From positions 1-64,000 of the forward strand of contig CAIWCC010000222.1 in assembly GCA_903911085.1 (NCBI GenBank): a stretch of DNA of 64,000 nucleotides, written 5' to 3'. Of this stretch, positions 9,277 to 18,636 are shown piece after piece (within the stretch, counting starts at the first letter, position 1; every line of letters begins with the position of its first letter). This DNA is from an uncultured Bacteroidales bacterium. GTDB lineage: Bacteria > Bacteroidota > Bacteroidia > Bacteroidales > Paludibacteraceae. Made by a program: the position numbers and the translations under genes. A model generated the notes under the pieces. The model saw only the letters and a program-made list of their open reading frames with translations, made no database searches and was not told the DNA's origin.

Positions 9277-12200
9277 TTAATTGACAATTACTTTGGCCAC
9301 ACGGTTTTCAATCCGCACAATATAGCAACCTTGTTTTAGTCTTATCATCTCATTATCAGAGGATAATAAAGTTGATTTAATTAATCTGCCATCAATGCTA
9401 AAAATATGAATGGCTTTTCCTGCATATCCACGAATAATAATTGAAGAATTGAATATTGCCACCTGAAGTTGGTCTTCTTTTAAGTCTACAATTGCAGCTT
9501 TTGGGTCATAAATATAGGCAAAAGCACCCATATCGCAAGGTGTTAGTCCTGAGCGAATTGAGCCAAAATGATCATCGGTGGCAGTATAGCTTGCATTTCC
9601 TTTGGCATCTACAATTGTAGCATTTTGCTTAATCGACAAATTGGGAGTAGTAACATTTGTAGCATCAGCAAAAACCGGGTCAGCAGAAATACTGTTTGCA
9701 TCATATTTTGTAGTAGTTTTCCATGTCGCAAAGTCGTAATCGGTAGTGGCTGCAAGTCCAAAAACATTATTTGTTCCATTGCCTTTATCGTAACAGTTAT
9801 AATTGCATGTTATAGGATAACTCAATGAATAATCGGATGCCAATTTGGTAGAAAGCACATAATGTTTGCCACCTGAACCGCCACTACGTTTGTTTACGAA
9901 GATATTATTGCTCACTACATTACCTGTAACAATATTATCAGTAGCCACATCACGCATGAATGCATAAGTATTTTGTGTAGTGCTAGTTACTGTACCACCA
10001 ATATATACCGAATTGTGAATAATTACATCTGCACCAGTTGTGTTTTTATAAATACCTGTTATTGATGCACCTGAACTCATATTATTTCCCAAGCAAATCA
10101 TATTATTTTTCAGCGTCAGCGTATTAGTTCCGGCACCGGCAGCGATGCCATAAACAGCACTCACACCACTCGAAATAGCATTCAGATTATAAACAGAATT
10201 GCGTTCCACCGTATTTTTTTGATTACTTCCGGTATAATGCGAAATTCCAATTATCTGATGAGCTGCCGAACTTGTTTCGTTACCACAACTTAAATCGTGT
10301 ACTTCCACCGCTGTGCAACTTCCACCATACGACCCGTTTGACGAAAGACCAATTACTTTTCCAGCAATCGAATTGGCATTAGCACCTGTAGGAATTGCAT
10401 TAAGGTTATTGACTTTTAAATATCCGGGTATTGAAGACCCACCGCCAAAGTTATATGACAATCCGCAAAGTCCGTTGGAAGCCGATATAGAAACTCCGTA
10501 GCGCAATGTTAGTTGTGATATTTCGTTCGGATTGGTAGCAACAGCAGCACTTAAATTTCCACCTTTCACCACTATTCCTCCCAGCACGCCATCGGTTCCA
10601 TTTCCGGGAGAATAGGAAGTTAAATCAATTCCCGAAATTTTGTTCCCACTCATGGTTATCGTTGTGCCGCCTTTCAATGCATTGATATAAATACCTGTAA
10701 ATCGGGCTGTTCCGGAACTTTGAATGGTAGTAACACCTGTTCCCAACTCATTATTTCCACCAATAATATTATTTGTGATAGAAGAAATTGCACCTGCCGA
10801 GTTAATGTAAACGGGATAAATAAGTCCGCCACCCGACGTTACACGCGTTTCGGATTGATAAAAACTATTTCCACTTATTTGTGTGGTATGGCTATCCAAA
10901 TCGTTAAATACACCACAGCTTTTCACATCAGTTGCATCAGTAAAAAAGTTTGAAATGCTGTTGTTCGAAATCATCGTGCCCTCATTGTTGTAAGTGGGCG
11001 TTCCTTTCAGGTAAATGGCGTTATAAGGTAAACCCGCGGAGGCATTGGCTATTTTGCAATGATCAATGGTATTGTACAAATTGCCCGAACCTGTAAAGCT
11101 TCCCGCACTACCACCGCGAGCCGTAGTTCCTGTAGTTGTACCAATAACAATGGTGCCTGAAGTACTCAATTTGCCAGAACCCATCACAGTGCAATAGCGC
11201 ACCGTGTTATATCGCGAGTCGTTTATAAACTCAATGGTTTTTGCACCCGAAGCAGTGCTCGTATTTGAAAGTGTCAATCCTGAAGTGCTTCCAATTCCAT
11301 TAGCTCGTCCATCAATTTTCACATAACAAGCACCATTAAAACTCATAATGGCTTTTGATGTTGAAAGTTCTTTCTGAACATCGGCAGCGGGACGAATCAA
11401 GATATAGTTTTGTTCTGATGCATTGGCTTTTTTGGCAAAAACAATCGGATATATTTCTGATTCTGGTGCATAGTCAGCTTGTATTTCTATTAATGTAGAT
11501 GCGCTAATATTATCAGGAATGCTATTGTAAGCTGCCTGAATAGTGGTGTAAGTTTGCGCTGCACCCACTTTAATGGTTGTAGCAGGTGTTTCAATGTCAC
11601 CATTAATTATTTCACCATTCACATCGCAATAAATCACCCCTAAACCTCCACCGGTAGTCATATAAACTCTGCCATAAATATTAGGATCGCCAATTAATTG
11701 ACCTATTCCTCCAAAAAGGTGCTCATTATCATTTACCTGAATCCATGTTGCGCCCAAATCATCCGATCGAAAAATTCCGTTAAATGAGGAAGTTTTCACT
11801 GTTCCAGATATAAAAATGGAGGCAGCCTGTCCACTGCCTGGTTTTGGAGCACCAAAACCAACAGATTTGCAGCTAATTACATTCGGTATTTTTGTGAACT
11901 GTGGTACTGCATTGCTAAATTTTGCGCAATAAAGACCACGTTCGTATAATGGCAGCCACACTTCACCTTCATGAGTTGGAAATGTTCGTATATTTCCATA
12001 ACTTCCTGCTCCTGAAGGAATTCCATAATTTGCAAGTGCAAAACTCTTAAAAGTCAGTCCTCCATCTTCACAGTAATATAAACTGGTGCCGTTGGTGGCA
12101 TAAAATTTCCCGTCGAATACTTTATCAGATACCGGTTTGAGATTATTGGGAATACCCTGACACAAGTACCATGTTGCTCTATCGCTAACATCGCAAACTC

Positions 12201-13797
12201 TCGTGGTCTTATTTAAAGGTGCCCAAACGATAGTACTTCCGGCAGCAGACACCGCAATTTTTCCAGCATATACAGAATCAGCTACGACATAATTACCCAT
12301 TTTTGTCCAAGTTACAGCATTATCGGCCGAATACATTGCTCCATTTGCCGGATTTGACGTTGCTCTTACTACAATGTTTGGATTAAGCTCTGCAGCATCA
12401 AGACAGGGATTATTAGCACCACCGGCCGGAGTGAAACGAGTACCAGGCAAATCCACATTAACATGTCTAAAACCTGAATAATCACCAATTGAATGAATTA
12501 ATTGGGCACCTGATTTTGGCGCAATAACATCGAAAACCACAGATTCATTGAGATTTTTCGACGAGAATTTAAACGTAATTGCTTTACCCAAATCGTAATC
12601 ACCCAAATTATCGCAACGATATACCCCATAGCCCGTATTGAAGAAAAAACGATTTGAATTAAAAGGATCAAGTCCGATATTTGATACCCAGTGTGGATTA
12701 ACGCCTGCTGCATAGCTGTAGCCCTGATAATCCAATATAACCAGTGAGCTTGATGCCAAATCTGCCCATGTAGTTCCACCGTCTTTTGTGCGCCAAATAC
12801 GCTCACCGTAACTACCGGTTGCAGCCCATTTTACTCCGCTTGTATTTGTGATTAATATATGGTTCGGATTGCTCTGATCAATGGCAATGCCACAATATCC
12901 ACTGTTGTGGATTGCCTGCGGAGTAATATCAGCAGCAGTTTTAGTTGCAAGATTAATTTTGTAAAAGCCGCCTAATGTACCGTAGCCTGCTGGAGATTCG
13001 AGATTGCTGAATGTTGAATACAAAAAACCGTTAGGAGATAATTCTCCGCGCTGAGGCGCACTGGTAGTTGGTAAACCTGTAATTGGCTGCCATGTAGCAC
13101 CAGCATCGTTGGAAATATACATATTGTTATTTCCTGTTCTGGTAAGTCCGGCAATAAGTCGCGGGCTTGTGCTTCCATTGGTTCCGGTAGAAGGATCTAC
13201 CACTACAAAGGAAACACGCAGCACTTCGCCGGTTGTTACGGTTACGGCTGTTCTGAATGCGGTTATTTCTGTCCATGTTTCACCGTTATCCGCACTTTTC
13301 CACAAGCCGTTTTTGTAAGTGCCACAATACAACACAGCCGTATTATTCGGGTCAATACAAAGTCGCTCACCACTCGGACTTGCCACTCCACTAATCTGAA
13401 ATGGAGTTACAAAGCGTTTAAATGTTTTTCCATAATCATCCGAACGCATAATACACGAAGGCGGATTGATATACAAACCAGCCATCATATATATCCGTCC
13501 CGGTTTTTTCGGGTCGGTACACATGGCCTGTATGCCTTGCAACGTCCACTCGGTTTCAGTCATCCAGTCGCTGATACGTGTCCAGCTTTTAGTGGCTTCT
13601 TCCCAACGATAAGCTCCACCCACATCGGTGCGGGCATACAGCACATCTTTTTCGGTTTTGGAATAGCAAAAACCAGGAACAAATCCTGTTCCTCCGGTAT
13701 CCACCGATTTCCAACTGTGTTTTTGAACAAATTGAGCGAAACTAAATACACTTAATATAAGTGCAAAAGATAGAGAAAGAACTTTTTTCGTGTACAT
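9277..13797 (-). CDS. GH74 xyloglucanase-like protein fused to a beta-helix domain, T9SS tail
   Basis: I start this gene at Met 13797 (MYTKKVLSLSF, a normal signal peptide) rather than at the ATG at 13908, whose 37 extra residues would overlap the next gene and precede the leader. The 1506-residue product has a GH74 tandem propeller (about 25-735) with BNR-type repeats. The catalytic aspartates are conserved in ARTDVGGAYRW (Asp58) and IGDYSGFRH (Asp439). From about 742 to 1430 it changes to repeats typical of a right-handed parallel beta-helix (TTIQAAYNSIPD, then many N-x-I and G-x-T turns). The last roughly 70 residues (VAIFNSSIIIRGY to VAKVIVN) are a T9SS sorting domain. GH74 enzymes cut xyloglucan backbones. 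Confidence 0.88.
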   Translation of the reverse strand: MYTKKVLSLSFALILSVFSFAQFVQKHSWKSVDTGGTGFVPGFCYSKTEKDVLYARTDVGGAYRWEEATKSWTRISDWMTETEWTLQGIQAMCTDPKKPGRIYMMAGLYINPPSCIMRSDDYGKTFKRFVTPFQISGVASPSGERLCIDPNNTAVLYCGTYKNGLWKSADNGETWTEITAFRTAVTVTTGEVLRVSFVVVDPSTGTNGSTSPRLIAGLTRTGNNNMYISNDAGATWQPITGLPTTSAPQRGELSPNGFLYSTFSNLESPAGYGTLGGFYKINLATKTAADITPQAIHNSGYCGIAIDQSNPNHILITNTSGVKWAATGSYGERIWRTKDGGTTWADLASSSLVILDYQGYSYAAGVNPHWVSNIGLDPFNSNRFFFNTGYGVYRCDNLGDYDLGKAITFKFSSKNLNESVVFDVIAPKSGAQLIHSIGDYSGFRHVNVDLPGTRFTPAGGANNPCLDAAELNPNIVVRATSNPANGAMYSADNAVTWTKMGNYVVADSVYAGKIAVSAAGSTIVWAPLNKTTRVCDVSDRATWYLCQGIPNNLKPVSDKVFDGKFYATNGTSLYYCEDGGLTFKSFALANYGIPSGAGSYGNIRTFPTHEGEVWLPLYERGLYCAKFSNAVPQFTKIPNVISCKSVGFGAPKPGSGQAASIFISGTVKTSSFNGIFRSDDLGATWIQVNDNEHLFGGIGQLIGDPNIYGRVYMTTGGGLGVIYCDVNGEIINGDIETPATTIKVGAAQTYTTIQAAYNSIPDNISASTLIEIQADYAPESEIYPIVFAKKANASEQNYILIRPAADVQKELSTSKAIMSFNGACYVKIDGRANGIGSTSGLTLSNTSTASGAKTIEFINDSRYNTVRYCTVMGSGKLSTSGTIVIGTTTGTTARGGSAGSFTGSGNLYNTIDHCKIANASAGLPYNAIYLKGTPTYNNEGTMISNNSISNFFTDATDVKSCGVFNDLDSHTTQISGNSFYQSETRVTSGGGLIYPVYINSAGAISSITNNIIGGNNELGTGVTTIQSSGTARFTGIYINALKGGTTITMSGNKISGIDLTSYSPGNGTDGVLGGIVVKGGNLSAAVATNPNEISQLTLRYGVSISASNGLCGLSYNFGGGSSIPGYLKVNNLNAIPTGANANSIAGKVIGLSSNGSYGGSCTAVEVHDLSCGNETSSAAHQIIGISHYTGSNQKNTVERNSVYNLNAISSGVSAVYGIAAGAGTNTLTLKNNMICLGNNMSSGASITGIYKNTTGADVIIHNSVYIGGTVTSTTQNTYAFMRDVATDNIVTGNVVSNNIFVNKRSGGSGGKHYVLSTKLASDYSLSYPITCNYNCYDKGNGTNNVFGLAATTDYDFATWKTTTKYDANSISADPVFADATNVTTPNLSIKQNATIVDAKGNASYTATDDHFGSIRSGLTPCDMGAFAYIYDPKAAIVDLKEDQLQVAIFNSSIIIRGYAGKAIHIFSIDGRLIKSTLLSSDNEMIRLKQGCYIVRIENRVAKVIVN

Positions 13798-13888
13798 TGT
13801 TAAGTGATTTTTTAAATTGAGAAAATTGAAAATAAGAAAATAAATAAAAGACTTTTGATTAATTTCATAATTAACACAATATTTTAAA

Positions 13889-15892
13889 CTAATAAAACAA
13901 TATATCATTACTTACAGTTGAACGCACACCCCCAAGAGGTTTCCACTCTAAACGCAGGCCATCGCCACCACCATTTTGAAAATAATTAATTCGCAATTTA
14001 TGATAACCTTTACCTAAAGCTAAGTCCATAAATTTCTCATCCATGCCGTGTGCACCATCGTTATTTAACCTTCTATCAGCAATTGATAAATCGCTTCCAT
14101 CATCCGAGCTAAGATAAATACGATACACATTGGTTTCGGGAACAAAAACATATCCTTCGAAAACAAAACCATAATACAATGGTTGCGTTTTGGGGCTTAG
14201 TTCTATATTACTTAGCACCCCCTGACTTTCGGGTGTAAGAGTATCAAAATCGGGAAGTTTTGTCCATGTGCCACGAAAATACTTATAGCTTATCCCTTTT
14301 TTGACATTTCCTACAGGAATAGCGGGAATTGGTTTCTCCACTTTGTAATTGCATGATGTAACCGCCGAAACAGCTTTGTTGCCTATATATGATTGTGCCT
14401 TAACCGTTATTTCATTTGTTGTTTCAATGCTAACATTATTAGTTGCTATTGGCGAATTAAGAGTTGGATTGTCACCATTTGTAGTGTATCGAACCACTGT
14501 ATTTGGCATATAAGATGAAGCATTAAATACAACTTTATTTGTAAAAACACTTGACTCCGAATGAATAACTGGTGCATTATAAACTAATGGCTTATCCTTT
14601 ACTTCCAACACAATAACTGTTACATAGTTATCCTTTTTTACATTTGTCAGAGATATATTTATATAGGGCTGATTCGGGTCAACAAGCAACAACTTATTTG
14701 GCTGAGAAAGCGGATATGCTTTTAATATTTTATTTTGCAAACCCGCGAGCATTAATTTTCCGTTTGCAGGCCAATCAAAAACATGCAGGTAAATGTACGT
14801 CTTGCTTTCAGTTGTCCTTACAGTTGCTTTGCCCCACTTCAAATTCAAGAACGGACTTGCCGTTGTGCAGTAAATTGCTGCGCTATTATTTTTCATCCAA
14901 TTACCAGCATCTCGAAGATTATTGGCAGCAGTAGCCGGTACAATTCCTTCGGGTGTAGGACCTACATTCAATAAATAGTTGCCCCCTTTTGACGTTATAT
15001 CGCATAGACTTTGTATAATCATCAGAGGCGATTTATACACAGTATCATACTTGCTGTAACACCAGTTGCTTGTAGTTGTCATGCATGATTCCCAGTTTTT
15101 ACCTGCAATTCCATTATCTGGTATGAAACATTCAGGCGTTTCAAAATCGCCTTCAAGGCCATCGCACAAGCGATTATTCATAATTAGATTGGGATAATTT
15201 TTTGTTACTGCAAGAAATTTGGACGCTATTTCTTTCGTTATTTCTGCAGGTGTGTCCCACCATATAATATCGGGAGAAAAGTTTGTAAGCAATTCCTTTA
15301 CTTGTGGCAAAGCTACTTTATCAACATATTGATTCATTGTCTGTTCAGCTTGAATAGAATCCCAATGTGGGCCATATATGCCACCTCCGGCATGACTCCA
15401 ATCTTGACCCTGTGAGTAGTAAACTCCAAATTTCAAACCTTTTTTGCGACATGCCTGAGCTAATTCAGCCACAATATCTCTTTTAAATGGTGTTGCATCA
15501 ACCACATTAAATGGGTCGGATGATTTGAACAACGCAAACCCTTCATGATGTTTCGAAGTAATAACCACATATTTCATACCTGCATCCTTGGCTATTTGAG
15601 CAATACTATCGGCATTATAGCGTATCGGATTAAACTTATTTGCCATTGATTTGTAGTCAGTTACAGGGATTTTCAGAAAATTTTCTATCCATTCAGGACA
15701 AAATGTAATTCGTTTTTCTTCCCATTCTCCATTTAACATGGTGTACAAACCCCAATGGATAAACATACCATAACGAGCTTCAGTCCACCATTGCATCTTG
15801 GTGCTTTCAACAGTTTTCTTCTGTTGGCTACTCAAATTTACTGAAATTATCAATAAAAACAGTATTACTTTATTTATTTTATTACTTCTCAT
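13889..15892 (-). CDS. GH29 alpha-L-fucosidase with PA14-like C-terminal module
   Basis: This 667-residue protein has a signal peptide (about 1-23). The GH29 barrel spans about 33-360: ARYGMFIHWGLY, SKHHEGFALF near 113-122 and DIIWWDTPAE, in which Asp213 is the likely nucleophile. A hexosaminidase-C-like domain (RYTTNGDNPTLNSP) follows near 440-530. A PA14-like module near 540-665 contains YRIYLSSDDGSDL and GYHKLRINYFQNGGGDGLRLEW, a carbohydrate-binding-type fold. The architecture is the same as the gene at 30574, so the two are paralogues. It would remove alpha-L-fucose from side chains. It is 21 bases downstream of the next GH29 gene. Confidence 0.92.
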   Translation of the reverse strand: MRSNKINKVILFLLIISVNLSSQQKKTVESTKMQWWTEARYGMFIHWGLYTMLNGEWEEKRITFCPEWIENFLKIPVTDYKSMANKFNPIRYNADSIAQIAKDAGMKYVVITSKHHEGFALFKSSDPFNVVDATPFKRDIVAELAQACRKKGLKFGVYYSQGQDWSHAGGGIYGPHWDSIQAEQTMNQYVDKVALPQVKELLTNFSPDIIWWDTPAEITKEIASKFLAVTKNYPNLIMNNRLCDGLEGDFETPECFIPDNGIAGKNWESCMTTTSNWCYSKYDTVYKSPLMIIQSLCDITSKGGNYLLNVGPTPEGIVPATAANNLRDAGNWMKNNSAAIYCTTASPFLNLKWGKATVRTTESKTYIYLHVFDWPANGKLMLAGLQNKILKAYPLSQPNKLLLVDPNQPYINISLTNVKKDNYVTVIVLEVKDKPLVYNAPVIHSESSVFTNKVVFNASSYMPNTVVRYTTNGDNPTLNSPIATNNVSIETTNEITVKAQSYIGNKAVSAVTSCNYKVEKPIPAIPVGNVKKGISYKYFRGTWTKLPDFDTLTPESQGVLSNIELSPKTQPLYYGFVFEGYVFVPETNVYRIYLSSDDGSDLSIADRRLNNDGAHGMDEKFMDLALGKGYHKLRINYFQNGGGDGLRLEWKPLGGVRSTVSNDILFY

Positions 15893-15913
15893 GTTGTAAT
15901 TACTTAATTGAGT

Positions 15914-17503
15914 TTATTTACAAATATTTGTTCCACTAATTTTCAGTGCAAACACATAATCGCAGGGTTTATTAGCAGGGAAAGTAACTTCCAAACCGTT
16001 TTCTGTCTGTTCCCATTTTAAGGCTGATTTATTGCCCAAAAGAGAAACATTTTTTACTGTTCCGGTAGGAGTAGAAAGCGATTTTATCAGCACTTTCCCA
16101 TTATCTGGCCAATTCATTACCATTGCGTACAATATTTTACCATCTTTCGACTGTGTAAATCGTATATCTTCAGAACTGTATTTCAGCACATTATCCGAAT
16201 TGCTACCTTTAAAGTCTTTCAGTACGGTAGTAACTGCTTTGGTATTCTTGTCTTCTCCATAATTTTTCCATGGACGAGTAGCATAAATTGCTTGTCCGTT
16301 TATTTTCATCCATTTGCCTATGTCTTTCAACAAAACAATGGCGGTACTATCCAGCGAGCCATCTGGCAGTTGAGTTACATTCAGCAACATAGTTCCGTTT
16401 TTACTCACTACATCCACCAATTCAGAAATAATTTTTGAAGCGGAATAATACATAGTGCCATTTTCGCTATTTCGAAATCCTACATCATAAAACCAGGGTC
16501 CGGTAGAGTTGTCCTGAATCCATGGTTGTTTGTGAATCTGATTCATGTTGGTTCGTTCCAAATCAAGTGTAGCAATGCCATCCCAGAAAAAACCATGCGC
16601 CCACACATCTTTGTTGCACATCACCGCCTCGTTGCGTCCACCATGCAAATTTTTACTGCTATTGTACAAATGCGAAACCATATCGAGCCCTGTCTGTCCT
16701 TTGTCATCGCCCGAAAAAGGAATTCCGCCGTCAACGTACATCAAATCGGGATGAAACTGGTCGATAAGATCTTTGGTTCTTGCCAGCCAGTTTTGTCTCC
16801 ATTCAACAGTAGCATTTTTGGGATGCATTAAATTATCATCTCCATTGGGGTCTTTTTTTAGGTATAAATCCTGATACGCCGTATCATTCCCATCGTAAGG
16901 CACTCCGGCATAAGGACCTGTTTTGTCAGCACCTTTGTTGGTCTGAAACCAACTCCAACACCTTTCCAAATGCTGTGTAACCCCGAAACGCAAGCCATTT
17001 TTAAGGGCTGCTTGTTGCCAAAGTTTCACGATGTCTTTTTTCGGGCCCATATTTACACTGTTCCAGCGGGGTTGGTATTTCGAATTCCATAAGTCGAAAT
17101 TGTCGTGATGATTTGCCAATGCCACAAAGTATTTTGCTCCCGCATCTTTGTAGAGTGTCATAAGGAATTCAGGATCAAATTTCTCGGCTTTCCATAGCTG
17201 AATAATATCTTTGTATCCAAACTTTGATGGATGACCATAATGAGCCAGATGGTATTTATAGGCATCGTAGCCTTCCATATACATTTCGCGTGCGTACCAA
17301 CCGTTGGCGCGCATCGGAACAGTTTGTGGCCCCCAGTGCGACCAGATTCCAAACTTCGCATCCCGAAACCATTCAGGACATTCATAACCCAAAAGTGACT
17401 CAACTGTTGGTTGAAATTTGGCAGCTCTTGGTTTTTCAGCTTTTATTTCTATACAATTAGCTAGAAATAAGATTGATAAAGGGATTAAAAATTGTTTTTT
17501 CAT
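15914..17503 (-). CDS. GH29 alpha-L-fucosidase
   Basis: This 529-residue protein has a signal peptide (about 1-22). The GH29 signature is complete: WFRDAKFGIWSHWGPQ at 45-60, LANHHDNFDLWNS near 129-141, and HPDLMYVDGG, in which Asp258 is the likely nucleophile. The region after residue 420 is a small beta-sandwich. No extra binding module is present, unlike the PA14-bearing paralogues in this window. The barrel opening with SHWGPQTVPMRANGWYAREMY belongs to a different GH29 subgroup from those paralogues, so the substrate linkage may differ. It is 26 bases downstream of the GH43 gene in the same operon. Confidence 0.9.
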   Translation of the reverse strand: MKKQFLIPLSILFLANCIEIKAEKPRAAKFQPTVESLLGYECPEWFRDAKFGIWSHWGPQTVPMRANGWYAREMYMEGYDAYKYHLAHYGHPSKFGYKDIIQLWKAEKFDPEFLMTLYKDAGAKYFVALANHHDNFDLWNSKYQPRWNSVNMGPKKDIVKLWQQAALKNGLRFGVTQHLERCWSWFQTNKGADKTGPYAGVPYDGNDTAYQDLYLKKDPNGDDNLMHPKNATVEWRQNWLARTKDLIDQFHPDLMYVDGGIPFSGDDKGQTGLDMVSHLYNSSKNLHGGRNEAVMCNKDVWAHGFFWDGIATLDLERTNMNQIHKQPWIQDNSTGPWFYDVGFRNSENGTMYYSASKIISELVDVVSKNGTMLLNVTQLPDGSLDSTAIVLLKDIGKWMKINGQAIYATRPWKNYGEDKNTKAVTTVLKDFKGSNSDNVLKYSSEDIRFTQSKDGKILYAMVMNWPDNGKVLIKSLSTPTGTVKNVSLLGNKSALKWEQTENGLEVTFPANKPCDYVFALKISGTNICK

Positions 17504-17529
17504 GTATTTATTGTTGATTTAATGTTGAT

Positions 17530-18624
17530 TTATTGAATTACTTCGTCAACCACGATATTTATCGGACGTAAACTTACGGTTTTAGCAGAATTAAATACGT
17601 CGGCAACTGTTGTGTAATGGGCTTTCAGTCGATTGGATTCTTCAGCAGTAATGGGTAACACGGTTCCATGCCGAGGGTGAAAATCCATGGTTACTTCCTT
17701 GTCAATAACTTTGAAGTTTTCCAAATCGGAGCTTCGAGTGAACTGATAACGACCGCTGGTGTACATGTCATACATCAAAATCCAGTCCGACGAGTTGTTC
17801 AGTTTGAAAACGCCCGCACCTTCTACCGGACTGGTGGTTTGTTGAAGGTATTTGTCAACCAATGTCCATTCTCCTATTAGTTTATCGGCAGTAGCTTTTT
17901 TGATACCGTTTCCATGACCCTCGGTTTTGAAAAATAAGTGGTATTTTCCATTACTAAATATAATGTCGCCATCGATACAGGCTTTTTGGTCGGGACTGAA
18001 GAAAAGTTGCTTTGGAACTGTTTCCAACGCCGTAAATTCTTTATTCACATAACTGTAATAAATTTTGTCGTAATCGCCAGGATTGCTTTTGAGCATCGAG
18101 AAATAAACCATATATTTCCTGGCTGCCGGGTCATAAATGGTTTGTGGTGCCCATACACGAAGCACATCGCCAAATTCGTTTAGGAATTCTGCCGGAATAT
18201 TGATGGCTTTTGAAGTCCAGTGAATGAGGTCAGTAGATTTTAGTAGAACCATGCCCCGATTGGAGTTCCAGCCAAGTGCCGAAACCATATCAGTTGCGAC
18301 CATAAAAAAGGTTTTACCATCCTGGCAGCGAAGAATATGTGGGTCACGCACACCGCCCGAAAGACTTATGTCTGCAGAGTTTACCACTGGTTTGTCGTGG
18401 TTCAATGCGTTGAAATTATAGCAGTTATCGCTCAGCGCAAAGCGAATTTGTTCATCGTCTTTGCAGTTTCCTGTGAAATAAACAAAGAGGTAAGCATTGG
18501 TTTTGACTTTCTTCTGATTAGCAGCTTGGTTGTCATTATTTCTACCTGCTTTATTTTGTGCAATTGTCATGCAAAAACAAGTTGCCAGCAGCATTAAGCC
18601 CAATAATTTCTTTATAAATGACAT
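17530..18624 (-). CDS. GH43-family five-bladed propeller glycosidase
   Basis: This 364-residue secreted protein has a signal peptide (about 1-22). It shows GH43 features: GGVRDPHILRCQDGKTFFMVATD (Asp94 as candidate base), VWAPQTIYDPAARKYMVYFS in the middle, and TSPVEGAGVFKLN with Glu as candidate acid. Family members act on arabinose or xylose side chains, or galactan. I cannot fix the subfamily. It is 12 bases from the alpha-xylosidase stop codon, so the two are surely cotranscribed. Confidence 0.88.
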   Translation of the reverse strand: MSFIKKLLGLMLLATCFCMTIAQNKAGRNNDNQAANQKKVKTNAYLFVYFTGNCKDDEQIRFALSDNCYNFNALNHDKPVVNSADISLSGGVRDPHILRCQDGKTFFMVATDMVSALGWNSNRGMVLLKSTDLIHWTSKAINIPAEFLNEFGDVLRVWAPQTIYDPAARKYMVYFSMLKSNPGDYDKIYYSYVNKEFTALETVPKQLFFSPDQKACIDGDIIFSNGKYHLFFKTEGHGNGIKKATADKLIGEWTLVDKYLQQTTSPVEGAGVFKLNNSSDWILMYDMYTSGRYQFTRSSDLENFKVIDKEVTMDFHPRHGTVLPITAEESNRLKAHYTTVADVFNSAKTVSLRPINIVVDEVIQ

Positions 18625-18636
18625 TTCAGTTTGGTT

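Noticed and set aside
13798-13908. N-terminal extension of the GH74/beta-helix gene
   Set aside because: The extra 37 residues are AT-rich low-complexity sequence before a perfect signal peptide and would overlap the upstream GH29 stop region by 20 bases.
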